From NCBI GenBank assembly GCA_964017045.1, contig OZ024811.1, forward strand, positions 13,173,818 through 13,237,817: a DNA stretch of 64,000 bases, given 5' to 3'. The notes under the pieces are model-generated. The model did no database searches and was not told the DNA's origin. It saw only the letters and a program-made list of their open reading frames with translations. This stretch comes from Omphiscola glabra (Eukaryota; Mollusca; Gastropoda; Lymnaeidae). Position numbers and translations under genes: made by a program. The stretch's first letter is position 1, and each line of letters opens with the position of its first letter. This document shows, in pieces, positions 1 through 12,580 of this stretch.

Positions 1-1729
1 TGTGGATGTGGTTGACGCTGTGGTAGCTAGACATTTGACTACCCCGGGGGTAGTTCTTGACGTTTCCGCCCCTTATTCACATAAAAAAAGAAGAAAAAAA
101 CCCACTAGAAATACACTTAATTTACTATTACTTTGTTATCAATAAAATGTTAAGTTCACCTAAAACAAAAAAAAACACTGCCTTCAAAAAGTGGCGCCCA
201 GGGTAACCTCCGCACCTTCTTCCTAGCTTACACCAGTGAGTGCTATTCAATACACTAACTATCCACACACTTTCCGTAGACATCTTGGTCAAATAGATAC
301 GTCATATCGTAAAAGCCAGGTAAAAACTATATTTTATTTCTCTTCCCTGTTACAGTTTTGTAATGACACCCCCCCCCCCCCTCAAACATGCTAGTTTCTC
401 TCTTTTTTTTCCTCGCCCTCTCCCCCTACACAAAAAAAAATAAATAAATAATCGTTTTATTTTACGTTTATTTTGCTATAATTGTTTTTATTCTTTAAAA
501 AAAAAAGAGGGGGGGGGGGTAAAAGTGTTATTATTAATTATTTCTATTTTGTTAATTCGCAACCGTTAACCAGGAGATATCATCATCTGATCATCCTTTA
601 ACCAAAATCCCATTGTCGTGCTGACATCATTACTTCAGATCCAGCAAATCCATGTCATTTCTCTACCGATCATTTAAAATAACAAGCCCCGCACAGTTGA
701 CGCTTTTTAAAAACATAACTTCTCGTATTCCATTTATTTTTATTTTTGTTTTCATCAATGTTCATTTTGTGTGTAGGTAGAAAACGCCCACATATCGATC
801 GCGTGGGCATGTCAGGGGCGTTGCTCGTTGTTTCGCGGTGTGCACATGAACGCTGGGAGGAGGGGAAGGGGGATTGCTATACTATCTATTGTTTTTCCTG
901 CTGCCAGCCAGGAGTGATGTTGACATATGCAAAATCTAAACGACATGGCGCTGCGGCTCCAAACGTTTCTTTTGGTTGGTCGGTCAACAAATTAAGTAAA
1001 GGTGGGCATCGATTGGTTCAATAAATTAATAAGGAACATATTGGAACACTGACTATTAATTCCAGCGGTTCGTTGACACCATCTACTTGTCATTAATGGT
1101 TATGCCGCGAGGGCATACATATCCTAACCCCAAACGTTTTACGATCAAGCTAAAATAAGGGCCCCGCTGAGGGCACCCGCTCTATAAGATGACGTTTTAA
1201 TCCACTTAGATAGGGTTCCTAAATAATTCATCAGATACATTATAGTCTAGGTAACGTTCAAAAGTTGCCCCGTCAAAAATCGGTTGAAAAATCTTGAGAC
1301 ATATCTATAGCGTATGCATCGACAATGGTATTGGTGACCCTAGGCCCAACATTATAGTATTGAATATTATGAGTTCAAAACTCTAACACGTTTTCAGTAT
1401 AGATTTTCTAGTGCACTTGTACCAAATTTCGTCTAGATTGTACCCATTAATAGTAATTAAATTGGCATAACTCATATTTTAATAATAATAATAAGAGTAC
1501 AATTAAAAATTAAATCGTAAGCAAATGGAAGAAATTGAAACCACGTCATCATGTACTTCTGGACACGTGACGCAGCGGCTATGCGTATCCCGAGTTGGAT
1601 CAATATCCACCAATCCATGTAGAAACGCATGCGGTGCAAACGTGAATATATACTTTCTCGTGCGTATGTTATCAGATACATATTATAACATAATGATAAC
1701 ATGGAAGAACATTTGCAATTGCATCGAGA
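1..1729. other. No recognisable gene
   Basis: This stretch holds AT-rich unique-looking DNA with homopolymer runs (C-run near 369-382, A-run near 497-506 followed by a G-run near 510-519). Open frames are short, under 95 codons, without convincing composition. I see no repeat array or transposon end before the foldback element that follows. Confidence 0.6.
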
Positions 1730-1738
1730 TATTTAATG

Positions 1739-1891
1739 CGAAGGGGCGAAATACACGTATACCAGAATTGAGATTATCTTTCGTTTGATACATTTGGTCT
1801 TACAAACCCAACAATAATATTTTAAATCTTTTTTTTTTTTTAAAAATCCCAACCTCTCAATTCTAGTACACGTGTACCAATAGGTGCATCC
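1739..1891. mobile_element. Foldback MITE, internally deleted copy, 9-bp TSD
   Basis: This is the shortest of three related copies (others at 6491-6823 and 61318-61713). It retains a short left end with TATACCAGAATTGAG and a longer right arm ending GTACACGTGTACCAATAGG. The 9-bp direct repeat TATTTAATG flanks it at 1730-1738 and 1892-1900, which I read as a target-site duplication. A 9-bp duplication is typical of Mutator-like elements, so that superfamily is inferred; no transposase is present. The left arm is mostly deleted, so this is a non-autonomous derivative. Confidence 0.65.
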
Positions 1892-1900
1892 TATTTAATG

Positions 1901-2734
1901 ATCTATTATTTATTTAAGGCATGCAGCTGATTGGAAATCACCAATTGTGCATATCGATGAATCGACGTGACGTTGTCAGTGTCATGAAGCCACTTTAAAC
2001 AGCAGCTTTACACTGTCATCATCTGGTGTCGGTATAACACAATCTAGACATTAACGTATTGTGTGTGTAATGTGTGGCGTTTAAGAATAATGAGAGTGCA
2101 ACATGCAATTAATTTCAAATGAAATCTACAAAGGACTGAAATAGTTTACGAGTGTAACAAATTGCGCCTTTGAGACGTGGCCAAACACGCAATACGCACC
2201 CAACCCATCCAGTGAAGTAGTTTCATTTAATAGTTATTTGGAGCTAAGTCACAAAATTGCGACTCTCCCTTACACACACACACACACACAAACATACATA
2301 TTCTATAAAGCTGGTGATACTAATTTAACCCCCCCCCCCCCAGTCCCCAGCACTGTAAAGTAACATTTACGCCAAAACAACATTTCGTGCACGCCCCTGA
2401 CCTGTAGATAATTCTTATATAATGTTCAGCCCACCCACCCCCTCCCACCCTCCCTAACTACTCATTGAACTCCTGTAGTGTCTTAAAACGGTACAACGGT
2501 TACTTCCGTCATTTGATGAACATGACTGCTTTAAACGGCTAAACTTGTGTGAACAAAACTGTAGAGATATATATGTATTTCAAATGTATATTTTGAAAGC
2601 ACTCTGTTCAGCGAACGTGGAATAAGGCTTTACATAAATTGTATGAACCAAAACAAAAGGGAGCCACGGTGGGAGCACGATGTCTTTCCTGAAATTCAAA
2701 GGCGGCATTTTCGGAAAACCGCATGCATTATTAT
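1901..2734. other. No recognisable gene; short CA and C runs
   Basis: Unique-looking AT-rich DNA. It contains a short CA microsatellite (about 2273-2290) and a C-run (about 2330-2341). No open frame with coding character was seen. Confidence 0.55.
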
Positions 2735-3138
2735 CCACCACAGGAAACACTGAGACCACCACAGGAAACACTGAGACCACCACAGGAAACACTGAGACCA
2801 CCACAGGAAACACTGAGACCACCACAGGAAACACTGAGACCACCACAGGAAACACTGAGACCACCACAGGAAACACTGAGACCACCACAAGAAACACTGA
2901 GACCACCACAAGAAACACTGAGACCACCACAGGAAACACTGAGACCACCACAGGAAACACTGAGACCACCACAGGAAACACTGAGACCACCACAGGAAAC
3001 ACTGAGACCACCACAGGAAACACTGAGACCACCACAGGAAACACTGAGACCACCACAGGAAACACTGAGACCACCACAGGAAACACTGAGACCACCACAG
3101 GAAACACTGAGACCGCCACAGGAAACACTGAGACCACC
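2735..3138. repeat. 21-bp minisatellite, about 19 copies
   Basis: The unit is GAAACACTGAGACCACCACAG, repeated almost perfectly. Two adjacent copies carry AGAAAC instead of GGAAAC, and the last complete copies carry one ACCGCC change. Because 21 is a multiple of three and the unit lacks stops, four frames stay open (143-185 codons, both strands), giving simple TTGNTET-like or PPQETLR-like peptides. These are repeat artefacts rather than supported genes: no start context, splice signal or conserved flank accompanies them. Confidence 0.95.
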
Positions 3139-4177
3139 TTTGTCGGTCGCGTGAAAATACTTGCGACAAAAAAAAAAAAATATTCCGTCCTGAAAAGATG
3201 TCATCTAAAAAAAAAATAATAATAATACTTTAAAAATGGACATGCAAATTTAAGGTTTAAAAAAAACAACAAATTTTCAAAGAGCCATCAGGAACTTCTT
3301 TAAGCAAGAAAAGACAACGAAGACATGGCCTTGAAAAGGCTTGCACCGGATGTGACGACTTAAGCTTACCACGGTCAGATTCACCGCCCACTTGATTTTG
3401 TTTTTAAAAAATCACATATATAAATTGATTATGCTAATGAATAGGACAAGCAGCTGCAAGAGGTACAGGCGTGTGTCCTGGTCAACAATCACGTGGGCGA
3501 TCAGTTGCGACTCCGGAGGGATAAAAATTAAAAGTTAATAACAAGACAATAATTTGGTATAATATATTATAATGAGACAGATTGGTTCGGGGGAGAGGGG
3601 GGGTCGTAATAATCACTAATGAATTCATTATTTGTCACTAAAGTAGTTTATTTATGCTAACTGCTTATTTATCTCTACACCAGGGAAATACTAAAGTTGT
3701 CTTGTGTTCCAATTGGTGTAGTTGTAAAATGTTGCCTTAGTTTTAAACATGTATTTATTTATCTGCGATGTAAATCGAATTTTAAAAAAAAAAATAAATA
3801 AATAAAAAAAAAAAATTTAAAAAAAAATCCGTTTGGATCAATGAATAATCTTATATTAAGTCATCTTATCCTATCTTAAGTCACCTTGCATATCACCCTT
3901 TCACCAAATTACCATCTGACAGCTCGTGAATTCACCACCAAATGTCATGTAATCCAGTTACAAAGGTCAGTGCGAACTAAAGTTTGCCTTACCTTCACTA
4001 AACTCGCACACCGTCTCGCACCCGCCCAGCCCCCCCCTCCCCCCACACACACACACTCGCGAGTGACAGACCTACTTTTCCGCCAGGTATCCAACAGTTT
4101 CAAACTCCGTCCGTCCGTACACAAAAGTTATCCACCGGCGTTTCACCTGGCATATCACGTGGCCACAACCCCCCCCT

Positions 4178-4212
<35 letters not shown>

Positions 4213-5040
4213 CTGTTGGCACCAATACTGCAACATTGTTACCTGCTTTTTGATTAACTCCTGTCTACGGTCACCTCGACCTCGCCCAAAGGGGGTACTA
4301 TTGACACTGATCCGAACAGGTCGATACCAACAGATCGATATTCTAATCCCCCCTACCACCACCACCACCAGAGAATCCGATCGATAAAATACATACATCA
4401 TGAATTTGTTGTTTGACAGTATTCATATACCCGGCGAATGTGAATGTCTGAACCCGGTTGTGAGGTAGTGGTATATGGGAAATAATTACAGACATTAGCC
4501 AGACATTGTTAAAAAAACAAACTTTCATTTCCTTATAATAATAATAATAATAGTAATAGAAATAGAACATCGAATTTAGGTGCGTAGACAAACAGGTAAA
4601 GTCTGTATAACTCAATGGACATTTTGGTGTGCAGTCACACCGTGCTTGAGATAACGTAATCTTGTTTTTATTTTTATTTATTTTTTTTTATTATTTTTTT
4701 TTTATTATAACACATGTTTAATATACAGCTTCCACGATTGTCATTTCAATATAAATGACACATGCTTTCAAAAAAAAAACACATTTAATATATATATATA
4801 TAACCGTATATATACATATAACAAGAATCGCTGAGCACAGCTCAGACGTTTGTTGACGGTGAAGGTAATATATTTACAGCTGAATGGAACATTCCGACAA
4901 GAGTCAAGAGGTCAATAACCTCTACTGAACCTCAAACAGTTCCAGAACAAAACTTCTGTGTAAGGAGCAACTTAAGTCATCGGTCTAGAAGCCAGGTGTA
5001 GGGCTTAAGTAAAACACCTTGCGGGCATACGATGACTCCT
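3139..5040. other. No recognisable gene; microsatellites and A/T runs
   Basis: The stretch contains A-rich tracts (3168-3180, 3782-3828), a C-rich then CA-rich segment (4022-4056), a CA microsatellite at about 4181-4210, a TAA-type run near 4535-4560 and a T-rich run near 4670-4705. The open frames here run through these simple sequences and show no protein-like composition. Confidence 0.6.
4181..4210. repeat. CA dinucleotide microsatellite
   Basis: An uninterrupted (AC)n run of roughly 15 units follows a short C-run. It is a simple sequence repeat with no other visible role. Confidence 0.9.
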
Positions 5041-5515
5041 CACCGGGTGATCTTATGATATAATATCTTCTGATGTCTTTTTTTTTAATGTATCTTCTGA
5101 TAAATCTTCTAAAATTTTCTTTTAATACATCTTCTAAAATGTCTTCTAATATGTTGTTTTAATATATATTCTAATATGTATTCTAATATATCTTCTGATA
5201 TACATTTTACTATATCTTCTAAAAAATGTATTCTAAAATATCTCCTAAGGCAGTGGTTCTCAACCTTCCTAATACAGTTCCTCATGTCGTGGCGACCCCA
5301 AAACACGAAATTATTTTCATTGCTACTTCATAACTGTAGAGTATATGTGTTTGCTGATGGTCTTAGGCGAAGCCTGGGAAAGGGTCGTTCGAACCCCCAA
5401 CGGTTCTCAAGTATCTTCTAAATTATCTTCTAATATGTAATCTAAACTACATTCTAATATATCTTCGTGTACGTCTTCTCATCTATCTTCTTTTACAATC
5501 TTGAAATATATACAT
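5041..5515. repeat. Degenerate ~12-bp ATCTTCTAATAT repeat, interrupted
   Basis: Variants of ATCTTCTAATAT recur on both sides of the SPIN-like element at 5251-5410, from about 5060 to 5250 and from 5411 to 5515. The transposon therefore seems to have landed inside an existing AT-rich tandem repeat. The repeat is strongly diverged, and unit boundaries cannot be fixed by eye. Confidence 0.7.
5251..5410 (+). mobile_element. SPIN-like hAT MITE, right end damaged
   Basis: The left end CAGTGGTTCTCAACC followed by CTTCCTAATACAG and a GTGGCGACCCC segment matches the 5' terminus I know from SPIN-type hAT transposons. The segment TATGTGTTTGCTGATGG then GTCTTAGGCGA and GGGTCGTTCG matches the 3' part. 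The expected right terminus is missing: the copy ends in CGGTTCTCAAG, which reads like an inverted end. No target duplication could be identified. About 160 bp long with no transposase, so non-autonomous. Confidence 0.8.
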
Positions 5516-6069
5516 CTCAATCAATGGTCAACATTAAAATGTCCATCTAATTCGATATGACGTTTTTAGAGGAAATGCTTAGCCCACAGAGAAGTCAGTG
5601 AGGTGGAACGACTATCTAACCCATCATAGACTATATAACGTGCTGAGTGGAGCTTTGCGTGCAATAGATTGGCTAAACATTATAATTCTAATTATTTAAA
5701 TATTTTTTATTTTTTTTTGGCGTCACAAAGTTTTGGGTTTTGGTTTTGATTTTTTTTTTAATTTGTTGTTTTTTGTTTTTTTTTGGGGGGGGGGGGGTTT
5801 GTTTGTTGCTTTGATTATATAAATATAATAACACATGCGAAATGTTATCTCTTAAGTTCTGCTTCTGCTTTTTGATTGACTAGTGCTTTGGTAATATACA
5901 TATAATTTGTGACATCTTAACTCCTTTTAAACTGATCAGCTCAGGGGTCACCCGGGTAATAGCTCCAGTGTACCACAACGCAAGGGTCAATGCTCCGTGA
6001 AGTCAGTTTAAAGTCAGCCTTTTCTCCATTAATGTGCCGGAGATCGTGACTGCAGTGACTGACTGAGAC
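5516..6069. other. No recognisable gene
   Basis: AT-rich sequence with T-rich tracts (5700-5800) and a G-run (5785-5797). The part around 5590-5640 looks like unique or very old dispersed sequence. Nothing protein-like was seen. Confidence 0.55.
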
Positions 6070-6371
6070 AGGTTCGGTAAAGTCATCGATACCAACAATA
6101 TCGATCTGACATTTCTGAAGTGACTTTGCCAGGTTTAAAAAAAAAAAAAGTAAATTATCTGACACCACCATTATCGATCTGACACGTCTGCAGTGACTGT
6201 GCCATGTTCAATAAATTCACCGACACCAACAATGTCGATCCGAACAGTCTGCAGGTACTGTCTCGGGTTTGATAAATTCACCAATACCAACTGTATCGAC
6301 CTGACATGTCCGACGTTGCTGTGCCAGGTTTGATAAATTCACCGATACCACCAGTATCGACCTGACATTAG
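6070..6371. repeat. Degenerate ~61-bp tandem repeat, about 5 copies
   Basis: Five diverged units share the order GGTTTGATAAATTCACC, then GATACCAACA with a TATCGATCTGACAT core, then CTGCAGTGACTGTGCC. Spacing is close to 61 bp, except the second unit, which has an A-run insertion. The divergence between units is much higher than in the other arrays, so this is an old array. Confidence 0.8.
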
Positions 6372-6490
6372 CCGATCGATAGAGTCTTCGCAGGATCAAG
6401 GGCGGTATCTTTAGGCTGGGGTAACTGCAATCATAGGGCATTGAGGGAGAAATCGGTCCCGTGTACGGCAACAATAGGGCCAATGAAGAA

Positions 6491-6823
6491 GGCTGCACCT
6501 ATTGGTACACGGGTACCAGAATTGAGAGGTTGGGATTAAAAAACGATTAAAAATATTATTGTTGGGTTTGTAAGACCAAGTGAGGTATCTCATGAAAGAT
6601 AATTGAATGGACTATACGTTTGTAGACTTAATTCTTCATTTTAACTGAAATAAACTACTACAAATGACATCCTAATAGCATTAGTTAAAATGGACCCGGA
6701 CACGCAGCGCCGCCATTCGTACCCGGGTACCATTAGGCTAAATGCTATTCGGATGTCATTTGGGGTAGTTAGTTTTAGTAAAACTGGAGCAAATCTGGTA
6801 CCCGTGTACCTATAGCCACTGTG
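6491..6823. mobile_element. Foldback MITE, 333 bp, perfect 9-bp TSD
   Basis: The left end GGCTGCACCTATTGG continues into TACACGGGTACCAGAATTG. The right end carries its inverted counterpart, TGGTACCCGTGTACC then TATAGCCACTGTG. The 9-bp repeat AATGAAGAA lies immediately outside at 6482-6490 and 6824-6832, a perfect target-site duplication. The left arm is long and matches the copy at 61318-61713 in order and orientation, whereas the right arm is shortened by an internal deletion. A Mutator-like assignment is inferred from the 9-bp duplication; there is no coding capacity. Confidence 0.8.
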
Positions 6824-6849
6824 AATGAAGAACTGTAGTTAGTTCATAA

Positions 6850-7085
6850 CATAGGCTTGGCGGCAGTTTGGCCTAAATGTCTTTAGGTTGTAATACACAA
6901 GCTGGCGACAGGTTGGCCGAAAATTCGTTGTGGTTGTAATACACAAGTTGGCGGCAGTTTTCCTAAAGGTTTATAGATTGCAATACTCAAGTTTGGGACA
7001 GGCTGGCCTAAAGGTCTACCGGCTGTAATACTTAAATTGACCACAGGTTGGCCTAAAGGTCTATAGGTTGCAATACACAGTTTCC
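6850..7085. repeat. Degenerate ~45-bp tandem repeat, about 5 copies
   Basis: Units share GGTTGGCCTAAAGGTC, then TATAGGTTGCAATACACAAG and a TTGGCGACAG segment. Spacing is 44-57 bp with many substitutions between units. The array appears old and has no open frame of note. Confidence 0.75.
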
Positions 7086-7576
7086 AGTGGTAACAGCATT
7101 AAACACCTAACCAATGCCACAAACACAGCATGCAGTGGGTAAGGTACATCTACACCATGTAACTAACATATGGAGGAGAAAAAAAAATGTTTACAAATTA
7201 CTTTGAAAATTGTTAATACATTGATACTCTTATCAAAATACTTAATTTGCAGCACAATCTTATACTTTTAAACGCTTTCTTTTCATTTCTTAGATTATGT
7301 ACATACACAGGAGTTGTTTTGTTTTTTTGCTGGTACACTGTGTCGTGTGTATTAAATATACATGTGTAGAACTGATAGTAAACCATATTCCTGCAATCTC
7401 ATGAGTCTGAATCTCACTCCTACGTCATGGTACAAACCCATGAGCAACTTTTCCTGTACTGAGCCATTGTGCCACTGTGCCACTACTGTGTCGCGGTACA
7501 CACTAGAGTCACTACACGTATCCTGATTCACACGACCATTACGCCCAGGTCATGCTGACCTCAACTGGTGACCAAC
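7086..7576. other. No recognisable gene
   Basis: AT-rich DNA. The part from 7430 to 7570 contains short near-repeats of GAGCCATTGTGCCACTGTGCC type. No coding signal or transposon end was seen before the SPIN-like element. Confidence 0.5.
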
Positions 7577-7584
7577 CCTTGGGT

Positions 7585-7781
7585 CAGCGGTTGGCAACCT
7601 GTGGGTCGCGACACCATTGGGGGTCGAATGCCCATTTCAAAGGGGTCGTCTAAGACCATCGGAAAACACATATAATCTACAGTGATGAAGAAGCAGCGAA
7701 CATAATTTTGTGGTTGGGGGTCGCCACAACATGAGGAACTGTATTAAAGGGTCGCGGCATTAGGAAGGTAGAGAACCACTG
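7585..7781 (-). mobile_element. SPIN-like hAT MITE, minus orientation, 8-bp TSD
   Basis: Read on the minus strand this begins CAGTGGTTCTC and continues through CTTCCTAATGCCGCGACCC and GTTCCTCATGTTGTGGCGAC to GATGGTCTTAGACGACCC and ends AACCGCTG. Both hAT-type termini are present in 197 bp. The flanking 8-mers are CCTTGGGT (7577-7584) and GCTTGGGT (7782-7789), matching at 7 of 8 positions, as expected for a hAT 8-bp target duplication that has aged slightly. No transposase is encoded; the element is mobilised in trans if at all. Confidence 0.88.
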
Positions 7782-8047
7782 GCTTGGGTACTGAGCACTG
7801 ATAGGATATGTGTTCAAAGTCGTTTATATACGTCCTAGAAAGAAGGGGGGACGAAAATGGGCGGGGGAGATGGTGAGAGGGGTTCGCCCTTGTGGTATTT
7901 ATGCACAAACAATACACACTGCGACTGGCTACATACAAAACACGGTGACGTCAGTACACATCATAAGGTAACCGCAGGATAAACACGGGGATTATGGGAT
8001 TAATTGGTTCGATATGGAAATAAGAGATATTGACCAGAGTTGGTGAG

Positions 8048-8145
8048 AAGTACTGCTGTGAAAAGCACTGCTGTGAAAAGTACTGCTGTGAAAAGTACTG
8101 ATGTGAAAAGTACTGCTGTGAAAAGTACAATGTGAAAAGTACTGC
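8048..8145. repeat. 15-bp minisatellite, about 6-7 copies
   Basis: The unit is AAAAGTACTGCTGTG. One copy has AAAAGCACTG, one has ACTGATGTG, and a late one has lost part of the unit. It is short and slightly degenerate. Confidence 0.9.
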
Positions 8146-10623
8146 AAATAACTGACTGTGCCTTACAATTGCACGTAAAATAGATTACTACTTAGGTCAA
8201 CTCAGGTATAACTCTATAAAGTAGAGATCTCTATTGAAGGAGATACATGTAGTCATGTATGTAGCCCCGTGTTTTGTCCTGTGTTTATCCTGAGTTTAGC
8301 GGCGTACCTTATTCGTTAGATAATATATTTATATATCTATCACCCCAAACGAGACATATATTTTTTTTTTATTAAATCATATGACATGTAGGTAATGTGT
8401 AATGTGCCTGAATAAAAATGTTTCCATTCAATACTATGCACAACACCACGACCCGCTGAGCGCACCCCGCTCCCCCCAATCTAAACGCTCACTTCCATTA
8501 TGTTTTATTCTCATCGTCGATTTCCCCATCAAAGTCTAAGCCCCGCCTCTATTCAGCGCCGACATCGGGAATTTCCCAATTAATTAACCTTTTTCCCAAT
8601 AAACATTCATGACCCGCGACCTTGAACCTGATATTTAAGAGGAATGGATTAATTGCTGCCTAAATGTCTGCGATGCCGGTTTTTTTGCCCCGCGGCTTCA
8701 ATTTTTATCTGCCAATAGGTGAACACTTATCTTACCGTCACAACACAACCCATTTCGTTCTGTCGGGGATGGGAAGTGGGTGTATGTGATCTATTTATTT
8801 AGTACGCGTAGATAATAATAATACTAATATATATATATACAAATACTTTTTTTTTTCGAGAGCTGTCTGGTAGTGTTTCTGGCAGTGGTTCGGCTGGGGT
8901 GGGCAGGGCTAGGGTCGGGAGACGATAAGATCTACGGTACAAATTTGAAGAACATGTAAGATTCTCTTTTCGCATTCGGTCCCTGGTCAACTGTGGCTCT
9001 ATCAAGCGTTTGAATGTTTCAATTGGGCAATTGAAACGTACACGTGTGGCTCTCTGAATTTATAAATGTGACCTCATAAATATTTCCATAGCGCGTGCAG
9101 GCAAAATAGATACATTTCTCTTCACTCAAATAAATAAAAATAATAATTATACGTATGATTATTTTCTTTTTTTTTTCATTCCGACCCTTGCCCCTGTCTT
9201 AAGTTAGTTCACACCAATGACGTGTAAAGAAACAATTTTTTTCAAACCATCTGCGAATGCCGGTGATTTCGTCTCGGAAGTAGGCGCATAGTTCAGTAAG
9301 GCACAACAAATGATACGTCTTTGTCTCGGCATGTTTAAGGAACTCAACGTGGATGACGATATTGATTTTAAAAAAAAAAAACAACAACAAAACAACAACA
9401 ACAACTAAAACGACATCGCCGGCCGTGAAAGTTTGCTGACGCAGGACGCCATGTGACTTTCCTGAAAGACTGCGTCAATATAAACACACCTGTATATATT
9501 TTTATCGCGTTTACTCGGTTCCAGACTCTACCGCGAGAAGTAACTTTCTGCGAAGTAGGATTCTTTGTTTTATAAATCGAATAGTATCGTAAGTAGAACA
9601 TAGAAAACCTGTTCACGACACTCTAAATTTGGTTTTAACATTGCCAGACCCCGTGGGCATGAAATAGCACGCCTTTGCTCACCATTGTGGTGTGCATCAC
9701 CCATTATGTGGGGCAAAACAAGAGAAAATAAGACATACAAGACATTACAAATATCACATATATTTTTTTTTTTTTTTTTATGAACGCGATAGAGTGAAGC
9801 CGAGAAAGTCGAAAGTCGAAGCGCGAAGTGCAATGGCGAAGGTCGATACATTTTTTTGTCCATACTTAACTGTTTCTAAAGCATCGGACACTTACAATAG
9901 CAACGTGATACTATCAGTATGTATAATCAATGGCTTACACATATATATTTGAATTGTATTATTTTTAAAAAAAATACAAACAAAAAAGAAATATTCACAT
10001 ATTATTTAATTTTAAGATCAGACCATTTGCCGCGCGATCAACGTACACCCGGTTACGCGATAAAACAGATGGCGGTAATCGAGGTCACGTAATTGAAATC
10101 GATTTTTATTTGATTTATTTCATTTTTTGTTTGTAATCGAAGAATCGAATGTTGCACTCCTTGGCGCTGACAATGCCACAATGAAGGACATGCCGTCCTT
10201 TGTCTCACATTACACAACTGTCTTATCTCAGCTCCCGCGTGTGTTTCTTTTCGTGATGCGTCTGACACGGACCTATATTATAGATCTTACACGCGTCATC
10301 GCTGACGATGTTCTCACGATGACTTCGAGTGTAAGAGGATCTGATAAACGTTTTGTTTCTTCTTAAATGTAACAATTTAGCCGAAAACATAATATAAAAA
10401 CATGTGTTATGTAGACGCCATCTTTCCCCGTGAATGAACTCTAGCTGACCCCAAGCTCTGAACCGCATTTTAGGGTGTGGCTAAATAAAAAAAAAGTCAT
10501 TGTTTACGACTAAATAAAATATATATCCCGTATTATTAGAATTCTGTAGAATAATCTAGAGAAATCAGAAAAGAGGAAAACAATGTGTAAGCCCGTTCAA
10601 GAAATGTCTTTGAAACAGGCTAT

Positions 10624-10671
<48 letters not shown>

Positions 10672-11237
10672 AGCGACAGGAAGGACGGGAGAGAGATAGT
10701 ATTGCTATTAAGATAGAGCTTTGCTATACCAGACAGAGATTCTTTACTAACATTTGCTGTGTGTGTGTGTAGATTTACTTTTCATCATTGTACCTTTTAC
10801 AACATTGTGCCATCTTCAACATTGTACCTGTACAAGCCAATCATTATACTGTAAGTCAACAGCTTTAATTTCTATTTCCTTTTGATTTTTTGTAGTAATT
10901 AATTAATGACTTAATAAAATGCATTAATTGTAATTGGCCCTGGTTTGGGTATCGTTTTCTTTTTTATTCGATTTAACTTATGGTATCGTCTTTTGTTGTG
11001 TACTGTTTTAGAACGAGCCACATCCTTAAATAAGAGATTTATTTCTTTATACGGATATCGGTACGCAGCAACATCTCTAAACTGTTTCATTTTCATGCAA
11101 GGCCCGTTGTCAGAAACCCAAAGCCCCACCCCCCCTGCCGCCTTCTTTATGCGTGTCCTTTCCGTGAAGCGACGAGTCAACAGTTTAAACCTTTTGTCTT
11201 GGTGTCAAGATGTTTTAACTGTGAGTACAGTCTTCAG
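8146..11237. other. No recognisable gene; AT microsatellite inside
   Basis: Roughly 3 kb of AT-rich DNA. It contains T- and A-runs (9167-9178, 9370-9379, 9762-9779), a segment of moderate GC at 9400-9550 and an AT dinucleotide tract (10627-10669). Open frames of 60-97 codons occur on both strands but none has recognisable domains or clear coding composition. Confidence 0.5.
10627..10669. repeat. AT dinucleotide microsatellite
   Basis: A perfect alternating (TA)n tract of about 21 units. It is a simple sequence repeat. Confidence 0.95.
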
Positions 11238-11313
11238 AGAAGGTACCGTCCTGAACACTGTCAATAGTGTGGCGATCCACGACGAGGAATGGACCACGTT
11301 GCCATGGTTGCAG
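11238..11313 (+). CDS. Candidate internal exon, unidentified
   Basis: A 76-bp segment lies between a plausible acceptor (ACAGTCTTCAG ending 11237) and a plausible donor (CAG followed by GTAAAC at 11314). It is part of a longer open frame running from about 10945. The frame reads REGTVLNTVN, then SVAIHDEEWTTLPWLQ, which looks protein-like, with acidic and aromatic residues. I recognise no family, and no adjoining exon was found, so chance is a serious alternative. Confidence 0.18.
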
Positions 11314-11788
11314 GTAAACAACGATAGAAGTGGTGTTTTGTTGGTGTTTGTTAGTCGATTATATAGGCTGCTTTTTTGTTGAGGGTGGATGCACTTGATA
11401 GGTTCCACTTTACACCACAGTTGGGCACCCAGAGAAATGCACACATGTTATATTGTCCCCTATTAAATTAACTCACCGTACGGATGCATGGACCGTGTTA
11501 CAGATTAAGCCCGCACACTATTCCAGGCGTTCCAAACCTTATAGTCAATGGTCTGATGACTGGTGGCTCGTGACAAATGCTATCAAGAACATTAAATGCA
11601 CCATTATTTAACCACACTGTACCCTCTATTATGGAGGAACACATCAAGAATCTCCTCTTGTCACGTTTAAACTATATAATACACATGCTGACTCTTTACT
11701 CGACCAAATTAAAATACCGGACGATTTAAAAGCCCTTAGCCTTAACAAGACCTACGAGCATGCGACACTCAATCTTTTAGAATCCACG

Positions 11789-11859
11789 CTCTTGGATTAA
11801 CTCCACACTATGTCTTGGATTAACTCCACTTTATGTCTTGGATTAACTCCACTTTATCT
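11789..11859. repeat. 23-bp repeat, 3 copies
   Basis: Three consecutive copies of CTTGGATTAACTCCACTTTA followed by TGT, the first with a CACTA variant in place of CTTTA. This is a small direct tandem repeat. Confidence 0.9.
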
Positions 11860-12484
11860 TTAAACGGTATAAAATTAACACAATGTATAAAATAAATACA
11901 TACTGTTTTGGAAGTGAACACATCATTAAGTTATCTACACATTTTTTTATGACATGTGTTAATAAAAATAAATCACACACACACACACATATATATACGT
12001 AGATAAATATATATAAGAAACGCAAGCACCAGGCATCAAATGAATGGATCTGCTATTTCTTTTGTAACGCTACAGCACATCAACATTTTTTTTTTAAATT
12101 TAAAGTGTTGTTTCTTCTTTAAGTATTGGGGGGGGAAGGGGGTGGTGGGTAAACTGCATCATCATAAAATAAATCTGTAATAGGGGAGAGAAAGACGTAG
12201 CCTAAAGCGAGTATTGACTTTGGCACTCAGATGTTGAACGACGTAAGAACCGCTGCACTGCATAGACGAACGATTTCGACCTCCAGGTCAACCCCGTCCG
12301 GCGTACAGCCAGCCAGCTACCTACCTACGGGCGACTACCACGTTAGTTCTCGTGTACACCTATACCTCAAACCGTGACAGCTGCGACATGCATTACGGGC
12401 TTTTCTACTAGTGATCTGTATTGAGCGAGCCAACAGCGAGGGTCCTTTGAGTAAATATGCATTAGTGGCGGTCTCTGGAAATGT

Positions 12485-12580
12485 GTGTGTGTGTGTGTGT
12501 GTTTAATTGTGTTGCAATGCTCTGTGAGTGTGTGTGTGTGTGTGGAGAAAGTACCGAGTGAGGTGTGTGTGTGAGTGTGT
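12485..12580. repeat. GT-rich microsatellite cluster
   Basis: Three (GT)n blocks separated by short unique spacers. The spacing suggests a decayed longer tract. Confidence 0.85.
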
